Below, piece by piece: positions 53,687 to 61,479 of a stretch of 64,000 nucleotides of DNA. The translations under genes and the position numbers were made by a program. Location of the stretch: NCBI RefSeq assembly GCF_024808665.1, contig NZ_JANUBZ010000014.1, positions 1 through 64,000 on the forward strand, written 5' to 3'. Below the pieces are notes generated by a model. The model was given only the letters and a program-made list of their open reading frames with translations. It had not been told where the DNA came from and did not search any database. Position 1 is the stretch's first letter. Every line of letters begins with the position of its first letter. The stretch comes from Mucilaginibacter empetricola. Its GTDB lineage: Bacteria; Bacteroidota; Bacteroidia; Sphingobacteriales; Sphingobacteriaceae.

Positions 53687-54448
53687 TTATTTTTTTATCT
53701 TCTCCAAAAACTGTTTCAACAACTTATTAAACTCTTCGGGTTGCTCCATCATGGCTGCATGCCCGCATTTATCTATCCAATGCAACTCCGAGTTGGGCAA
53801 TTCTTCATTAAACTCAACTGCCACCTCGGGAGGGGTGATTTTATCATCCCGCCCCCATATCAATGATACAGGTGCGGTAATTTTATGCAAATCATCCTTC
53901 ATGTTATGGCGGATGGCCGATTTAGCCATAGCCAATATCCTTATTACGCTATGACGATCATTAATGATACGAAAAACATCATCAACTAGTTCTTTTGTAG
54001 CTGTCGCCGGATCGTAAAAGGTATATTCAACCTTTTCTTTTATAAAATCATAACTTCCGCGTTTAGGGAACGAGCCACCAAAAGCGTTTTCGTACAAACC
54101 CGAGCTACCTGTTAAAACCATTGCCTTAACAACCGACGGATAAGCCAGCACATAAATAAGTGCCACATGCCCGCCAAGTGAATTACCCAATAGGGTAACG
54201 TTTTTAAGCTTTTTGTACCTTACAAATTTGTGAACGTACTTAGTAAGTGTTTTTACCCCGGTAGTTAACAATGGTAAATCGTAAACAGGGAGAATAGGAA
54301 TTACAACCCTGTACTCTTTGCTAAATTCCTCAACCACCTTTTCCCAATTGCTTAATGCACCCATTAAGCCATGTAGCAGTAGTAAAACTTCCCCTTCGCC
54401 CTCATCGATATAACTAAAACCGTTTTCCTCTTTAAGCACGAAATTCAT
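53687..54448 (-). CDS. Alpha/beta-hydrolase
   Basis: 253 residues, cytoplasmic. Oxyanion segment LLLLHGLMGALSNW, nucleophile Ser90 in LLGNSLGGHVAL, Asp in LIWGRDDKITPPEVAVEF and His in WIDKCGHAAMMEQPEEFNKL form a complete triad. MenH/BioH-like size but without a distinctive substrate motif. First gene of the run with CBS, nadK and DUF6089; the upstream 320 bases hold a large repeat array. Confidence 0.87.
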   Translation of the reverse strand: MNFVLKEENGFSYIDEGEGEVLLLLHGLMGALSNWEKVVEEFSKEYRVVIPILPVYDLPLLTTGVKTLTKYVHKFVRYKKLKNVTLLGNSLGGHVALIYVLAYPSVVKAMVLTGSSGLYENAFGGSFPKRGSYDFIKEKVEYTFYDPATATKELVDDVFRIINDRHSVIRILAMAKSAIRHNMKDDLHKITAPVSLIWGRDDKITPPEVAVEFNEELPNSELHWIDKCGHAAMMEQPEEFNKLLKQFLEKIKK

Positions 54449-54572
54449 ATAAATTTATAAAGTTTAAATTTTAAAAGCTGATCCGGAATTCAACGCTCTT
54501 TAAAAAACTAAGTATTCCGCCATAAAAATAGTTTATTGCATTTGAGTTACAACAATTAATGCAATTATTTAT

Positions 54573-54775
54573 GTTGGTTGATTGGGTTGGTTGAGTATGT
54601 TGATTGAGTTGAGTATGTTGATTGAGTTTGTTAACTTGATTAACTGAGGGATTGATTAAGCACAATCTAACCTATTCAACTCAATCAACCTAATCCAACC
54701 CATTCAACTTAATCTAACCTATTCAACCCAATCTAACTTATTCAACTTAATCCAACCCAATCAACCAACTAACCC
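54573..54775. repeat. Largest word array: 18-base and 19-base tandem units in opposed arms
   Basis: Left arm has TTGAGTATGTTGATTGAG twice exactly (54591-54608, 54609-54626), within TTGATTGGG/TTGATTGAG words. Right arm has three 19-base units of form ATTCAACYYAATCYAACYY (54702-54720, 54721-54739, 54740-54758), preceded by related words. The arms are complementary in composition (TTGATTGAG against CAATCAACC). The right arm runs into the last codons of the YqeY gene. 54449-54572 shows nothing else. Confidence 0.88.
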
Positions 54776-55218
54776 AACAACTGCTTCACCACTTCTGATA
54801 TGGTTCGCCCATCTGCCTGGCCAGCCAGTTCTTTATTGGCCAAACCCATTACTTTACCCATATCGGCATTTGATGTAGCGCCAACACGATTAATGAGTTC
54901 CTGCAAATAGCCTTCAATTTCAAAACGGGTCATTTGCTGCGGCAAATAAGGTTCAATTACCTTCATCTCGTCTATCTCTATCTGGTACAAATCTTCGCGG
55001 TTTTGTGTTTTATAGATCTCTGCCGATTCTTTGCGCTGTTTTACCAGTTTCTGTAACACCTTAATTTCGGCTTCGTGTGTTAATTCCTCGGCAGCACCTT
55101 TTTCAGTACGTGCTAAAAGCAATGCCGCTTTAACAGCCCTTAAGCCTCTTAAGCGGTCTGCTTGTTTGGCCAGCATAGCTTGTTTTATATCCTGGTCTAT
55201 TTGATTGATAAGTGACAT
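54769..55218 (-). CDS. GatB/YqeY domain protein
   Basis: 149 residues, helical YqeY family, related to the tail of the GatB amidotransferase subunit that touches tRNA: INQIDQDIKQAMLAKQADRL, LRGLRAVKAALLLARTEKGA, LQKLVKQRKESAEIYKTQNR, IEPYLPQQMTRFEIEGYLQE, NADMGKVMGLANKELAGQAD then GRTISEVVKQLL. Its cellular role is not well defined. The last residues and stop are encoded by the end of the repeat arm, a sign of how close these repeats come to genes. Confidence 0.92.
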   Translation of the reverse strand: MSLINQIDQDIKQAMLAKQADRLRGLRAVKAALLLARTEKGAAEELTHEAEIKVLQKLVKQRKESAEIYKTQNREDLYQIEIDEMKVIEPYLPQQMTRFEIEGYLQELINRVGATSNADMGKVMGLANKELAGQADGRTISEVVKQLLG

Positions 55219-55250
55219 ATTTTTTTGATTTCGGAATTCGATGTTCTATT

Positions 55251-55290
55251 TGCGCCACCGCTAAAGCTAAGGCGGCACGCGGTCGGATTT
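55251..55290. repeat. 40-base dispersed repeat, copy 2
   Basis: TGCGCCACCGCTAAAGCTAA then GGCGGCACGCGGTCGGATTT. Matches 23997-24036 except at three positions. Both copies have TTTCGGAA nearby. Lies upstream of the YqeY gene. Confidence 0.7.
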
Positions 55291-55325
55291 GTTTTATTTA
55301 TTATTTCTTAGTTCTTCAGCTTTAA

Positions 55326-56084
55326 CTATTTTCTAAAAATTGTGCCTGCGTTGGCCTGTGCGGTGGGCATCACAATCATATCATTAATATTTACATGTGC
55401 TGGCCGCGATACAGCAAACCAAATGGTTTCGGCAATATCATCGGCCACTAAAGGATCAAAACCCTCGTAAACTTTTTTAGCCCGGTCTTTATCGCCCTTA
55501 AACCTCACTTCCGAAAACTCCGTTTCCACAGCGCCCGGATGTATACCTGTAACTTTGATACCGTGGGGCAATAAATCAATACGCATACCTTTATTTAACG
55601 CGTCAACTGCATGTTTAGTTGCACAGTAAACATTACCGTTGGCATAAACTTCTTTACCGGCTATTGAACCTATATTCACAATATGGCCGTGCCCGCTAGC
55701 AATCATCCAGTTAGCAACTACTTTGCTTACATATAGTAGGCCTTTAATATTGGTATCAATCATGGTATCCCAATCGTCCAGGCTGCCGTTTTGTATAGGA
55801 TCAAGCCCCTGGCTTAAGCCGGCATTGTTAACCAACACTGTTACTTTTTTCCATTTAGCGGGCAACGCTTCCAGGTTAACAATCGTCTGTTCACGATCGC
55901 GCACGTCAAATGCCGATACCGCTACTTCAACGTTATATTTGGTATTTAATTTTTTTGCCAGTTTTTCCAGCCTGTCTTCCCGGCGACCGGTAAGTACCAG
56001 ATTATAGTGTTCACGGGCAAATAAATGAGCACAAGCTTCACCTATCCCCGAGGTTGCGCCTGTTATTAATGCAATTTTAGCCAT
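55326..56084 (-). CDS. Short-chain dehydrogenase (YdfG-like)
   Basis: 252-residue classical SDR. Cofactor motif ITGATSGIGEACAHLFA, the Asp-x-Arg region (LVLTGRREDRLEKLAKKL, so NADP(H) is likely), LVNNAGLSQGLDPIQNG, then the active site: Ser in NIGSIAGKEVYANGNVYCAT, Tyr and Lys in YCATKHAVDALNKGM. It resembles serine/3-hydroxy acid dehydrogenases of the YdfG type. Substrate unproven. CGAAATTA at 56107-56114 is one base off a -7 element. Confidence 0.88.
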   Translation of the reverse strand: MAKIALITGATSGIGEACAHLFAREHYNLVLTGRREDRLEKLAKKLNTKYNVEVAVSAFDVRDREQTIVNLEALPAKWKKVTVLVNNAGLSQGLDPIQNGSLDDWDTMIDTNIKGLLYVSKVVANWMIASGHGHIVNIGSIAGKEVYANGNVYCATKHAVDALNKGMRIDLLPHGIKVTGIHPGAVETEFSEVRFKGDKDRAKKVYEGFDPLVADDIAETIWFAVSRPAHVNINDMIVMPTAQANAGTIFRK

Positions 56085-56200
56085 AGATAGGTAATAACTA
56101 TTGCAGCGAAATTATGTTTTTTCGTTGGAATACTTTGTCATTAATTGGCAATCAAAGTCATTTATATTTTTAGGGGAATGATTTAAAGGCGCGCGTATAG

Positions 56201-56212
56201 GTGACTCACCCC
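56201..56212. repeat. Isolated end of the GACTCACCC element
   Basis: GTGACTCACCCC, the same outer end as at 50362. No partner end in this gap, so a remnant or a solo end. Confidence 0.4.
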
Positions 56213-56238
56213 GACAACTTATCACAAAAAGAGAAAAG

Positions 56239-56277
56239 GAAAAACTGAAAACTGCGAATTGAAAACTGAAAACTATT
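56239..56277. repeat. Heptamer array, GAAAACT type
   Basis: GAAAAACT, GAAAACT, GCGAATT, GAAAACT, GAAAACT (56239-56274), perfect 7-base phase after the first unit. A further word type of the intergenic family, located just after the porT stop. Confidence 0.7.
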
Positions 56278-56288
56278 CCCGTTGGCTT

Positions 56289-57032
56289 CTACTCAAACAA
56301 CAAACTAAACATTATAGTATGCAAAGACAGTTTGCTGATAGGTGCTGAAAATGGTTGCTGCTCTTGCACCAGAACATTGCCAAATGAGTTGGATATTTTT
56401 ATTTCGGGCGATAGCTTAAAAAATTCAAAATAAAAATCAAAACCCAGGCCGGCTTCGTATGAGCCATAGCCGCTGCTGGTTTTTACCAGTTTTTGCAGTG
56501 GATCATCATTTGCGTCATCGCCCTGCCCTTTTCCAATTTGTTCTGAATATTTCACACCGCCCAAAATATAAGCCCTGAAATTCCCTATTCTGTCAGACTT
56601 AAGCTTCAACGAAAGCGGGAAATCAACAATAGTAGGCTGCATTTGCTTGGTTACATTTTGCGACGGGTCTGCATAAGTATAGGTAATTGAACGATCACCA
56701 AAAACCAGCGACGGCGTACTGCGTACTTCAAGGTTATCGGTAAGGCTGTAGCGGGTTATAAACCCTATTGCAAAACCAGGCAATTTAGTTGAGCTGATAC
56801 TATTTAGCGAATCGGTAATATATTTTCCCGTACCTGGATCATAATAAGGCGACCGCCAGTTGGTTTTCTTTACAATTTTATAATTATTGGTAACGTACGA
56901 AAACGTAAAACCAAAGCTAAGGTCAGTTTGATCGGCACCACCACCCCATGCAGGTACAACTACTTCCTGCGCGAGCAGAAAATTACCGCAAAACAAAATC
57001 AAAATAATGGTTAGGTAGCCGTTTTTTATCAT
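56289..57032 (-). CDS. porT: PorT-family outer-membrane protein
   Basis: 247 residues, signal peptide MIKNGYLTIILILFCGNFLL then AQ. Eight-stranded barrel of the PorT family of the type IX secretion/gliding system: LSFGFTFSYVTNNYKIVKKT, LPGFAIGFITRYSLTDNLEV, RSTPSLVFGDRSITYTY, VDFPLSLKLKSDRIGNFRAY and the final FKLSPEIKISNSFGNVLVQE. Overlaps ubiE by 4 bases, an arrangement that is frequent in Bacteroidota. Other por genes are not in this window. Confidence 0.87.
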   Translation of the reverse strand: MIKNGYLTIILILFCGNFLLAQEVVVPAWGGGADQTDLSFGFTFSYVTNNYKIVKKTNWRSPYYDPGTGKYITDSLNSISSTKLPGFAIGFITRYSLTDNLEVRSTPSLVFGDRSITYTYADPSQNVTKQMQPTIVDFPLSLKLKSDRIGNFRAYILGGVKYSEQIGKGQGDDANDDPLQKLVKTSSGYGSYEAGLGFDFYFEFFKLSPEIKISNSFGNVLVQEQQPFSAPISKLSLHTIMFSLLFE

Positions 57033-57760
57033 TTAATGCCAGTGTATATTGAACAGATACCAAACGCCAGCGGCCTGCATTTGGTATTTTTAAAACCCAC
57101 TTTTTCCATCATCGCAGTAAACCTTTCGCCATCCGGAAAAGCAGCTACCGATTCGGGAAGATACGTATAAGCCCTTGAATCTTTGGAAAATAATTTCCCA
57201 ATTCCGGGTGTAATATAATTAAAATAGAAATTATAAAGCTGCTTAACAGGGAAAGCCTTGGGTTTTGAAAACTCCAATACCACTGCTTTACCTCCCGTTT
57301 TTAATACCCGCTGAATATCGGCCAAACCTTTTTCCAGGTGCTCAAAATTGCGTACACCGTAAGCCACAGTTACCGCATCAAACTGGTTATCGCTAAAAGG
57401 GAGTTTCTCAGAGTCGCCCAATTTTATTTCAAATTTATCACCCAGGCCGCGTTTGGTTATTTTTTGCTGCGCGATATCCAGCATTCCCTGTGAAATATCA
57501 ACCCCAATAATTTTTTCTGGTTTCAGGATGGATAGTGCTTCAAACGCAAAATCGCCGGTACCGGTGGCAACATCTAATATTAATTTAGGCTGATTTTCTT
57601 TCAACTCATTAATGGCTTTTTTGCGCCATATAATATCAATCCCCAGCGATAAAAAGTGATTTAAAAAATCGTACGTTTTTGAAATATTATTAAACATATC
57701 GGCCACCTGCTCTTTTTTGGTGACCTGCTCGTTTTGGTAGGGTGTTACTATTTTACTCAT
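57029..57760 (-). CDS. ubiE: Demethylmenaquinone methyltransferase
   Basis: 243-residue SAM-dependent C-methyltransferase that makes menaquinone from demethylmenaquinone. SAM motifs are LILDVATGTGDFAFEALS, IIGVDISQGMLDIAQQKIT, FDAVTVAYGVRNFEHLEKGL and KTGGKAVVLEFSKPKAFP; the UbiE signature FNNISKTYDFLNHFLSLGID is near the N-terminus. It supplies the quinone for the complex I encoded earlier in the window. Translationally coupled to porT by ATGA. Confidence 0.95.
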   Translation of the reverse strand: MSKIVTPYQNEQVTKKEQVADMFNNISKTYDFLNHFLSLGIDIIWRKKAINELKENQPKLILDVATGTGDFAFEALSILKPEKIIGVDISQGMLDIAQQKITKRGLGDKFEIKLGDSEKLPFSDNQFDAVTVAYGVRNFEHLEKGLADIQRVLKTGGKAVVLEFSKPKAFPVKQLYNFYFNYITPGIGKLFSKDSRAYTYLPESVAAFPDGERFTAMMEKVGFKNTKCRPLAFGICSIYTGIK

Positions 57761-57770
57761 ACTTATGAGG

Positions 57771-57778
57771 CAAAGATA
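57771..57778 (-). promoter_or_regulatory. -7 element of ubiE-porT (TATCTTTG)
   Basis: Plus-strand CAAAGATA, exact reverse of TAnnTTTG, 10 bases before the ubiE ATG, so the leader is very short. Confidence 0.5.
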
Positions 57779-57890
57779 GTTATTTGAACGGCTGATTTTG
57801 GTCGTTAGCCTCCTGATTTATTTGGCCTTTGTCCAGCCGGCGCTATATTCCGGCTTTACGTGTTCAAAGTACTTATCTGCTGCTAAAATA

Positions 57891-58862
57891 TTACATTACA
57901 ATTACCAGCCTTTTACCCGCGGCAATATGTTCGTGCCATGCCGTTTCAACATCTTTCAAAGGCCGGGTAACAGTTTCTATTTTCAGTTTGCCCAATGCCG
58001 AAAGCTGCAGCATTTCGGGTAAAATTTCTGAATTCAGTTTTTCCATTGCATCAGCCTGCACACTGCCGAAGCCCGATCCCAACAGTTCAATAGCCGTACT
58101 CCTTAATATATTGCTCGATACTTTGATTTCATCGCCCGCCATTGAGCCAACGGTAACAAAGCGCACTATCGGGGTAATATGATGCAAGCCACCGCCTTTT
58201 AAAGCATTAATAATTATCTCTGCCGGATGGCCCCATGTATAATCTATCACGCTGCTGATGGGTTCATTACTGTGAATTTCTTTTATTTGCTTAATAATGG
58301 TTTCGTCGTCATCCTTCAGCGAAATCACCTCGTCGGCACCTAATTGCGTTAATAACTTTAACGACTCAGGGTTACGCCCCGTTGCGATAACCTTTTTAGC
58401 GCCGTAATATTTGGCAATTTGTACAGCAGCCTGCCCGGTAACGCCGGTTGCGCCGTTAATTAAAACAGTATCGCCTGGTTTTACCTCAGCTCGGTACCTG
58501 ATGGCCAGCGCAGCCCCCATAATGGCATTTGGTAGTGCACAGGCAGTAGCATCGTCAATTCCATCGGGTAAAACGACATATTGATTCTTATTGATCAGCG
58601 CCTTTTCGGCAACCATGCCAGTAATGCCAACAGCGTATATCCGGGTTCCATCTGCCAATACACCCACACCATCAACACCTACAACTGTGGGTAAATTAGT
58701 ATGGCTGGCATAGTGGGTACCACCGGCGCGGGCCTTATCTAAATTTTTTACTGATGCAGCTTTAACGCTAATTAAAACCTGATCTTCATTTTGTGGTACG
58801 GGTTCGGCAAAATCTTCATATCTGGGGGCAGTGCCCAACTGGTGTAATACGGCTGCTTTCAT
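57891..58862 (-). CDS. Quinone oxidoreductase-like MDR dehydrogenase
   Basis: 323-residue medium-chain dehydrogenase without the zinc-ligand cysteines, so a quinone- or enone-reductase type enzyme. MKAAVLHQLGTAPRYEDFAE opens the GroES domain; DTVLINGATGVTGQAAVQIA is the NADP-binding motif (GxTGxxG), followed by KVIATGRNPESLKLL. HEHIAAGKRLVIVM ends the protein. Substrate unknown. Has its own complete promoter. Confidence 0.87.
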   Translation of the reverse strand: MKAAVLHQLGTAPRYEDFAEPVPQNEDQVLISVKAASVKNLDKARAGGTHYASHTNLPTVVGVDGVGVLADGTRIYAVGITGMVAEKALINKNQYVVLPDGIDDATACALPNAIMGAALAIRYRAEVKPGDTVLINGATGVTGQAAVQIAKYYGAKKVIATGRNPESLKLLTQLGADEVISLKDDDETIIKQIKEIHSNEPISSVIDYTWGHPAEIIINALKGGGLHHITPIVRFVTVGSMAGDEIKVSSNILRSTAIELLGSGFGSVQADAMEKLNSEILPEMLQLSALGKLKIETVTRPLKDVETAWHEHIAAGKRLVIVM

Positions 58863-58881
58863 AAATCAAAGGTGTTTCTAT

Positions 58882-58914
58882 CAAAGATACAGTTCTGGTT
58901 ATCACAGCTCCAAA
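58882..58914 (-). promoter_or_regulatory. Complete sigma-A promoter of the MDR gene
   Basis: Minus-strand TTTG (plus CAAA at 58911-58914), 21-base spacer, TATCTTTG (plus CAAAGATA at 58882-58889), 19 bases before the ATG. One of two promoters here that match both boxes. Confidence 0.6.
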
Positions 58915-58944
58915 AATCCGGCCATTAATAATCTTTATTCAATA

Positions 58945-59433
58945 TCAGTCTATCTCTCCCAGCAAGCCTTCAATATCCAGCCTCCGGGTAAACATGGTCA
59001 GTTCGCCATTTTCATCCAGGGGCCATAGTTCACGCGGTTTGTCCCAATATAGTTCCACCCCATTTTTATCGGGATCATCCAAATAAATGGCTTCCGATAC
59101 ACCATGATCTGAAGCTCCGGTTATAGGGTATTTAGCATCTATCAATCTTTGAAATATAGCAGCCAGATCTTTCCTTTCCGGGTATAATATAGCTGTGTGA
59201 AACAACCCCGGCGCATATTCGGGTGCTGGCGGCGCACCCTTACTCTGCCAGGTATTTAAGCCGATGTGGTGATGGTAGCCGCCTGCCGATATAAAAGCAG
59301 CCTGATCACCATACATCACCATTTTATCAAACCCCAGCAAACCACAGTAAAAATCAAGCGATTGTTGCAAATTACTCACTTTTAAATGTACGTGGCCTAT
59401 ACGCGTTTGGGTCGGTATTTTATATGGGTCCAT
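58945..59433 (-). CDS. VOC-family (glyoxalase/extradiol dioxygenase-like) protein
   Basis: 162 residues with one VOC metal-binding fold: RIGHVHLKVSNLQQSLDFYC (metal His), LGFDKMVMYGDQAAFISAGG, HHHIGLNTWQSKG (second metal region) and VSEAIYLDDPDKNGVELYWD (metal Glu). It corresponds to the N-terminal half of CatE-like catechol 2,3-dioxygenases of about 280 residues, so it is a single-domain relative rather than an obvious truncation. Substrate unknown. Confidence 0.86.
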   Translation of the reverse strand: MDPYKIPTQTRIGHVHLKVSNLQQSLDFYCGLLGFDKMVMYGDQAAFISAGGYHHHIGLNTWQSKGAPPAPEYAPGLFHTAILYPERKDLAAIFQRLIDAKYPITGASDHGVSEAIYLDDPDKNGVELYWDKPRELWPLDENGELTMFTRRLDIEGLLGEID

Positions 59434-59452
59434 AAATTACATGTTTAAACAT

Positions 59453-59460
59453 CAAATTTA
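59453..59460 (-). promoter_or_regulatory. -7 element of the VOC gene (TAAATTTG)
   Basis: Plus-strand CAAATTTA, exact reverse of TAnnTTTG, 19 bases before the ATG at 59433. Confidence 0.45.
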
Positions 59461-59546
59461 CAAAAGTATTAAACCAATATTGTGTAGTAATTGTAAAAAT
59501 AGGTTTTCAAAGCTAAAAACGGTGGCCATTGATCACTATTTCAACC

Positions 59547-59744
59547 TTATAAGCAATCTTCATACCTTATATTACCACTTTCATTTTCATCAGTTTCTTT
59601 TAGTTCAGTTTTTATTTCTATCGAATTGTCTTTTCTCCGGTTGGAAGGAACCGGTATACCACCGGTTATGCCGACACCAACAGATGCAAGAGTAATAAGC
59701 ATTATCATGCCCGCCACGCGCAGCACTTTTTTGAATTGCTTCAT
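59547..59744 (-). CDS. Small membrane-anchored protein, unknown
   Basis: 65 residues: short basic N-terminus MKQFKKVLRVAG, one hydrophobic segment (MIMLITLASVGVGITGG), then IPVPSNRRKDNSIEIKTELK and an acidic tail. The pattern of a single span plus polar tail looks like a real small inner-membrane or exported protein. No family recognised. The gap between it and the VOC gene has no second frame of interest. Confidence 0.6.
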   Translation of the reverse strand: MKQFKKVLRVAGMIMLITLASVGVGITGGIPVPSNRRKDNSIEIKTELKETDENESGNIRYEDCL

Positions 59745-59846
59745 GCTTGTTAAATATGATGGCCCTGCCAGGCAAAATCTGGCAAAAGCATTTTGTATAA
59801 AATGAATAATTAGATCGCCGCGATTGCGGCTAAATGAAATTGGAGA

Positions 59847-60242
59847 TTAACCTAAGATTGGATGAGCGTCGATTTTGCCGCTTTGAGGAATTACTTTAGC
59901 CAGGCAAAAATTAGATAGGTATGGTTTTGACGAGGTTGTTCCGCGATATTGTTTCAGGTTGATATGAGTCAATTTACTGTGAAACCTGCTTAAGTATAAT
60001 ATGCCGGCTGATAAAAAAACAGCGGCATGCTGCTTATAAGCTGTTCCAGATTTAACTGAATATGGGTAGCCTTGAACTACCCCTGAATTTGCATAACTGA
60101 CTAAGGTTGTTTGTACAACTACAGGGCCGGTTGAGGGAGATATCGCCAGATCGGAGAAAACAAAAAAACCAAGCAAGAAGATTACTGCATGGGCTATTTT
60201 CTTGCTACTGTTTTTAAAACTATACCGATCTGAGGATTGCAT
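59847..60242 (-). CDS. Hypothetical exported protein
   Basis: 131 residues. Residues 15-33 (KIAHAVIFLLGFFVFSDLAI) form a signal or anchor segment after a charged start. The rest is Ser/Tyr-rich without motifs (VQTTLVSYANSGVVQGYPYS; a Lys/Arg-rich stretch LSRFHSKLTHINLKQYRGTT). No family recognised and no clear RBS, so it may be a non-functional or rapidly evolving gene. Divergent from engB. Confidence 0.45.
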   Translation of the reverse strand: MQSSDRYSFKNSSKKIAHAVIFLLGFFVFSDLAISPSTGPVVVQTTLVSYANSGVVQGYPYSVKSGTAYKQHAAVFLSAGILYLSRFHSKLTHINLKQYRGTTSSKPYLSNFCLAKVIPQSGKIDAHPILG

Positions 60243-60316
60243 AATAAAGCCAAGTTACAAAGAATACTTAAATCTAAATATTACAAATTCTCACATCTTA
60301 CCTTTATCTTTACCAC

Positions 60317-60934
60317 ATGATCGTAAAATCAGCCGAATTTATTTGCAGTAACACCCAAATTTCTAAATTACCGCCGCCAGTAAAGGCCGAGTATGCTTTT
60401 ATAGGCCGGTCAAATGTTGGTAAATCGTCACTTATAAATATGCTGGCTGGCAAAAAAGGACTGGCAAAAACATCGCAAACACCCGGTAAAACACAGCTCA
60501 TCAATCATTTTTTGGTAAACGATAGCTGGTATATTGTTGATTTACCCGGTTACGGCTATGCACGGGCATCAAAAACTAAAAAGGCCGACTGGAGCAAATT
60601 CATCCATACTTATTTAGATAAACGCGAAAGTCTGCAATGTGTAATGGTGCTGATTGACAGTCGACTGGAACCACAGAAAATTGATCTGGAGTTTTGTAAC
60701 TGGCTGGGCGAAAAAGGCCTTTCGTTTGTTTTAGTTTTCACCAAAGCAGATAAGCAATCGAGCATTAAAACAGATCAAAGTGTGGCGCAGTTTAAAAAGG
60801 CGCTGGGGCAAACGTTTGATGAGTTTCCGCAATATTTTATTACCTCATCCGAAACGCAGTTAGGGCACGATGAGGTATTGAATTTTATTGACGAAGTGAA
60901 TAAGCATTTTGTAATACCAACCATAAACATTTAA
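60317..60934 (+). CDS. engB: Ribosome biogenesis GTPase YihA/YsxC (EngB)
   Basis: 205-residue GTPase needed for 50S subunit maturation. G1 AFIGRSNVGKSSLINML, G2 TSQTPGKTQLI, G3 YIVDLPGYGYARASKTKKAD, G4 LVFTKADKQS, G5 TSSETQLG. Complete. TATCTTTA, one base off the -7 consensus, lies at 60305-60312, only 4 bases before the ATG. osmC follows by 19 bases. Confidence 0.95.
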   Translation: MIVKSAEFICSNTQISKLPPPVKAEYAFIGRSNVGKSSLINMLAGKKGLAKTSQTPGKTQLINHFLVNDSWYIVDLPGYGYARASKTKKADWSKFIHTYLDKRESLQCVMVLIDSRLEPQKIDLEFCNWLGEKGLSFVLVFTKADKQSSIKTDQSVAQFKKALGQTFDEFPQYFITSSETQLGHDEVLNFIDEVNKHFVIPTINI

Positions 60935-60953
60935 CCAAAAAAAAAACAAATCT

Positions 60954-61373
60954 ATGAAACGTACAGCGCACGCCCATTGGAATGGCACTTTAACCGAAGG
61001 AAAAGGCGAAATTACTACCCAAAGCACTATTTTAAACAACACCCAGTACTCATTTAAAACCCGCTTTGCCGATGGCATAGGCACTAACCCCGAAGAGTTG
61101 ATAGCCGCTGCTCACGCAGGCTGTTTTACTATGGCTGTTGGCGCGGTTTTAACTCAGGCCGGCTTTACACCAAATGATTTAAGTACGGATGCTATTTTAG
61201 ACCTCGATATGGTTGCATTAAGCATTACCGGTATCCAGCTAAATCTTACTGCATCAGCTATTGATGGTGTAAGCGAAGAAAAATTTAAAGAAATTGCTGA
61301 GGGTGCAAAAGCAAATTGTATTATTTCAAAAGCACTAAACGTGCCTATTACTTTAAATGTGCAATACGCATAA
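60954..61373 (+). CDS. OsmC/Ohr-family thiol peroxidase
   Basis: 139 residues. Reduces organic hydroperoxides with two redox cysteines: HAGCFTMAVGA (peroxidatic) and AKANCIISKAL (resolving), with TNPEELIAAAHAGCF being the OsmC subfamily signature. The opening KRTAHAHWNGTLTEGKGEI is typical. Cotranscribed with engB. Confidence 0.93.
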   Translation: MKRTAHAHWNGTLTEGKGEITTQSTILNNTQYSFKTRFADGIGTNPEELIAAAHAGCFTMAVGAVLTQAGFTPNDLSTDAILDLDMVALSITGIQLNLTASAIDGVSEEKFKEIAEGAKANCIISKALNVPITLNVQYA

Positions 61374-61390
61374 TTTATTGTAGCAAAAAT

Positions 61391-61460
61391 TAAAGCCCGG
61401 AAAATTTTAGTGTAAGTATCCTGATGATATAAAGCGCTTAAGGTTTTCCGGGCTTTTTGT
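61391..61460. terminator. Two-way terminator between osmC and the histidine kinase
   Basis: GCCCGGAAAA (61395-61404) and TTTTCCGGGC (61444-61453), about 40 bases apart, with T-run after and A-run before, so usable from both sides. Confidence 0.75.
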
Positions 61461-61479
61461 TTAAAACCGCCCGGTGATG

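Noticed and set aside
54471..54665. 64-residue frame rich in Asn, Gln and Thr (minus strand)
   Set aside because: Encoded entirely by the word array; composition follows the repeat, no domain, no RBS.
54573..54775. CRISPR-like look of repeated units
   Set aside because: Units are 18-19 bases, directly joined without spacers, partly inverted, and no cas gene is nearby.
58945..59433. Truncated catechol dioxygenase pseudogene
   Set aside because: A complete single VOC domain with metal ligands, own start and -7 element; single-domain relatives of this size exist.
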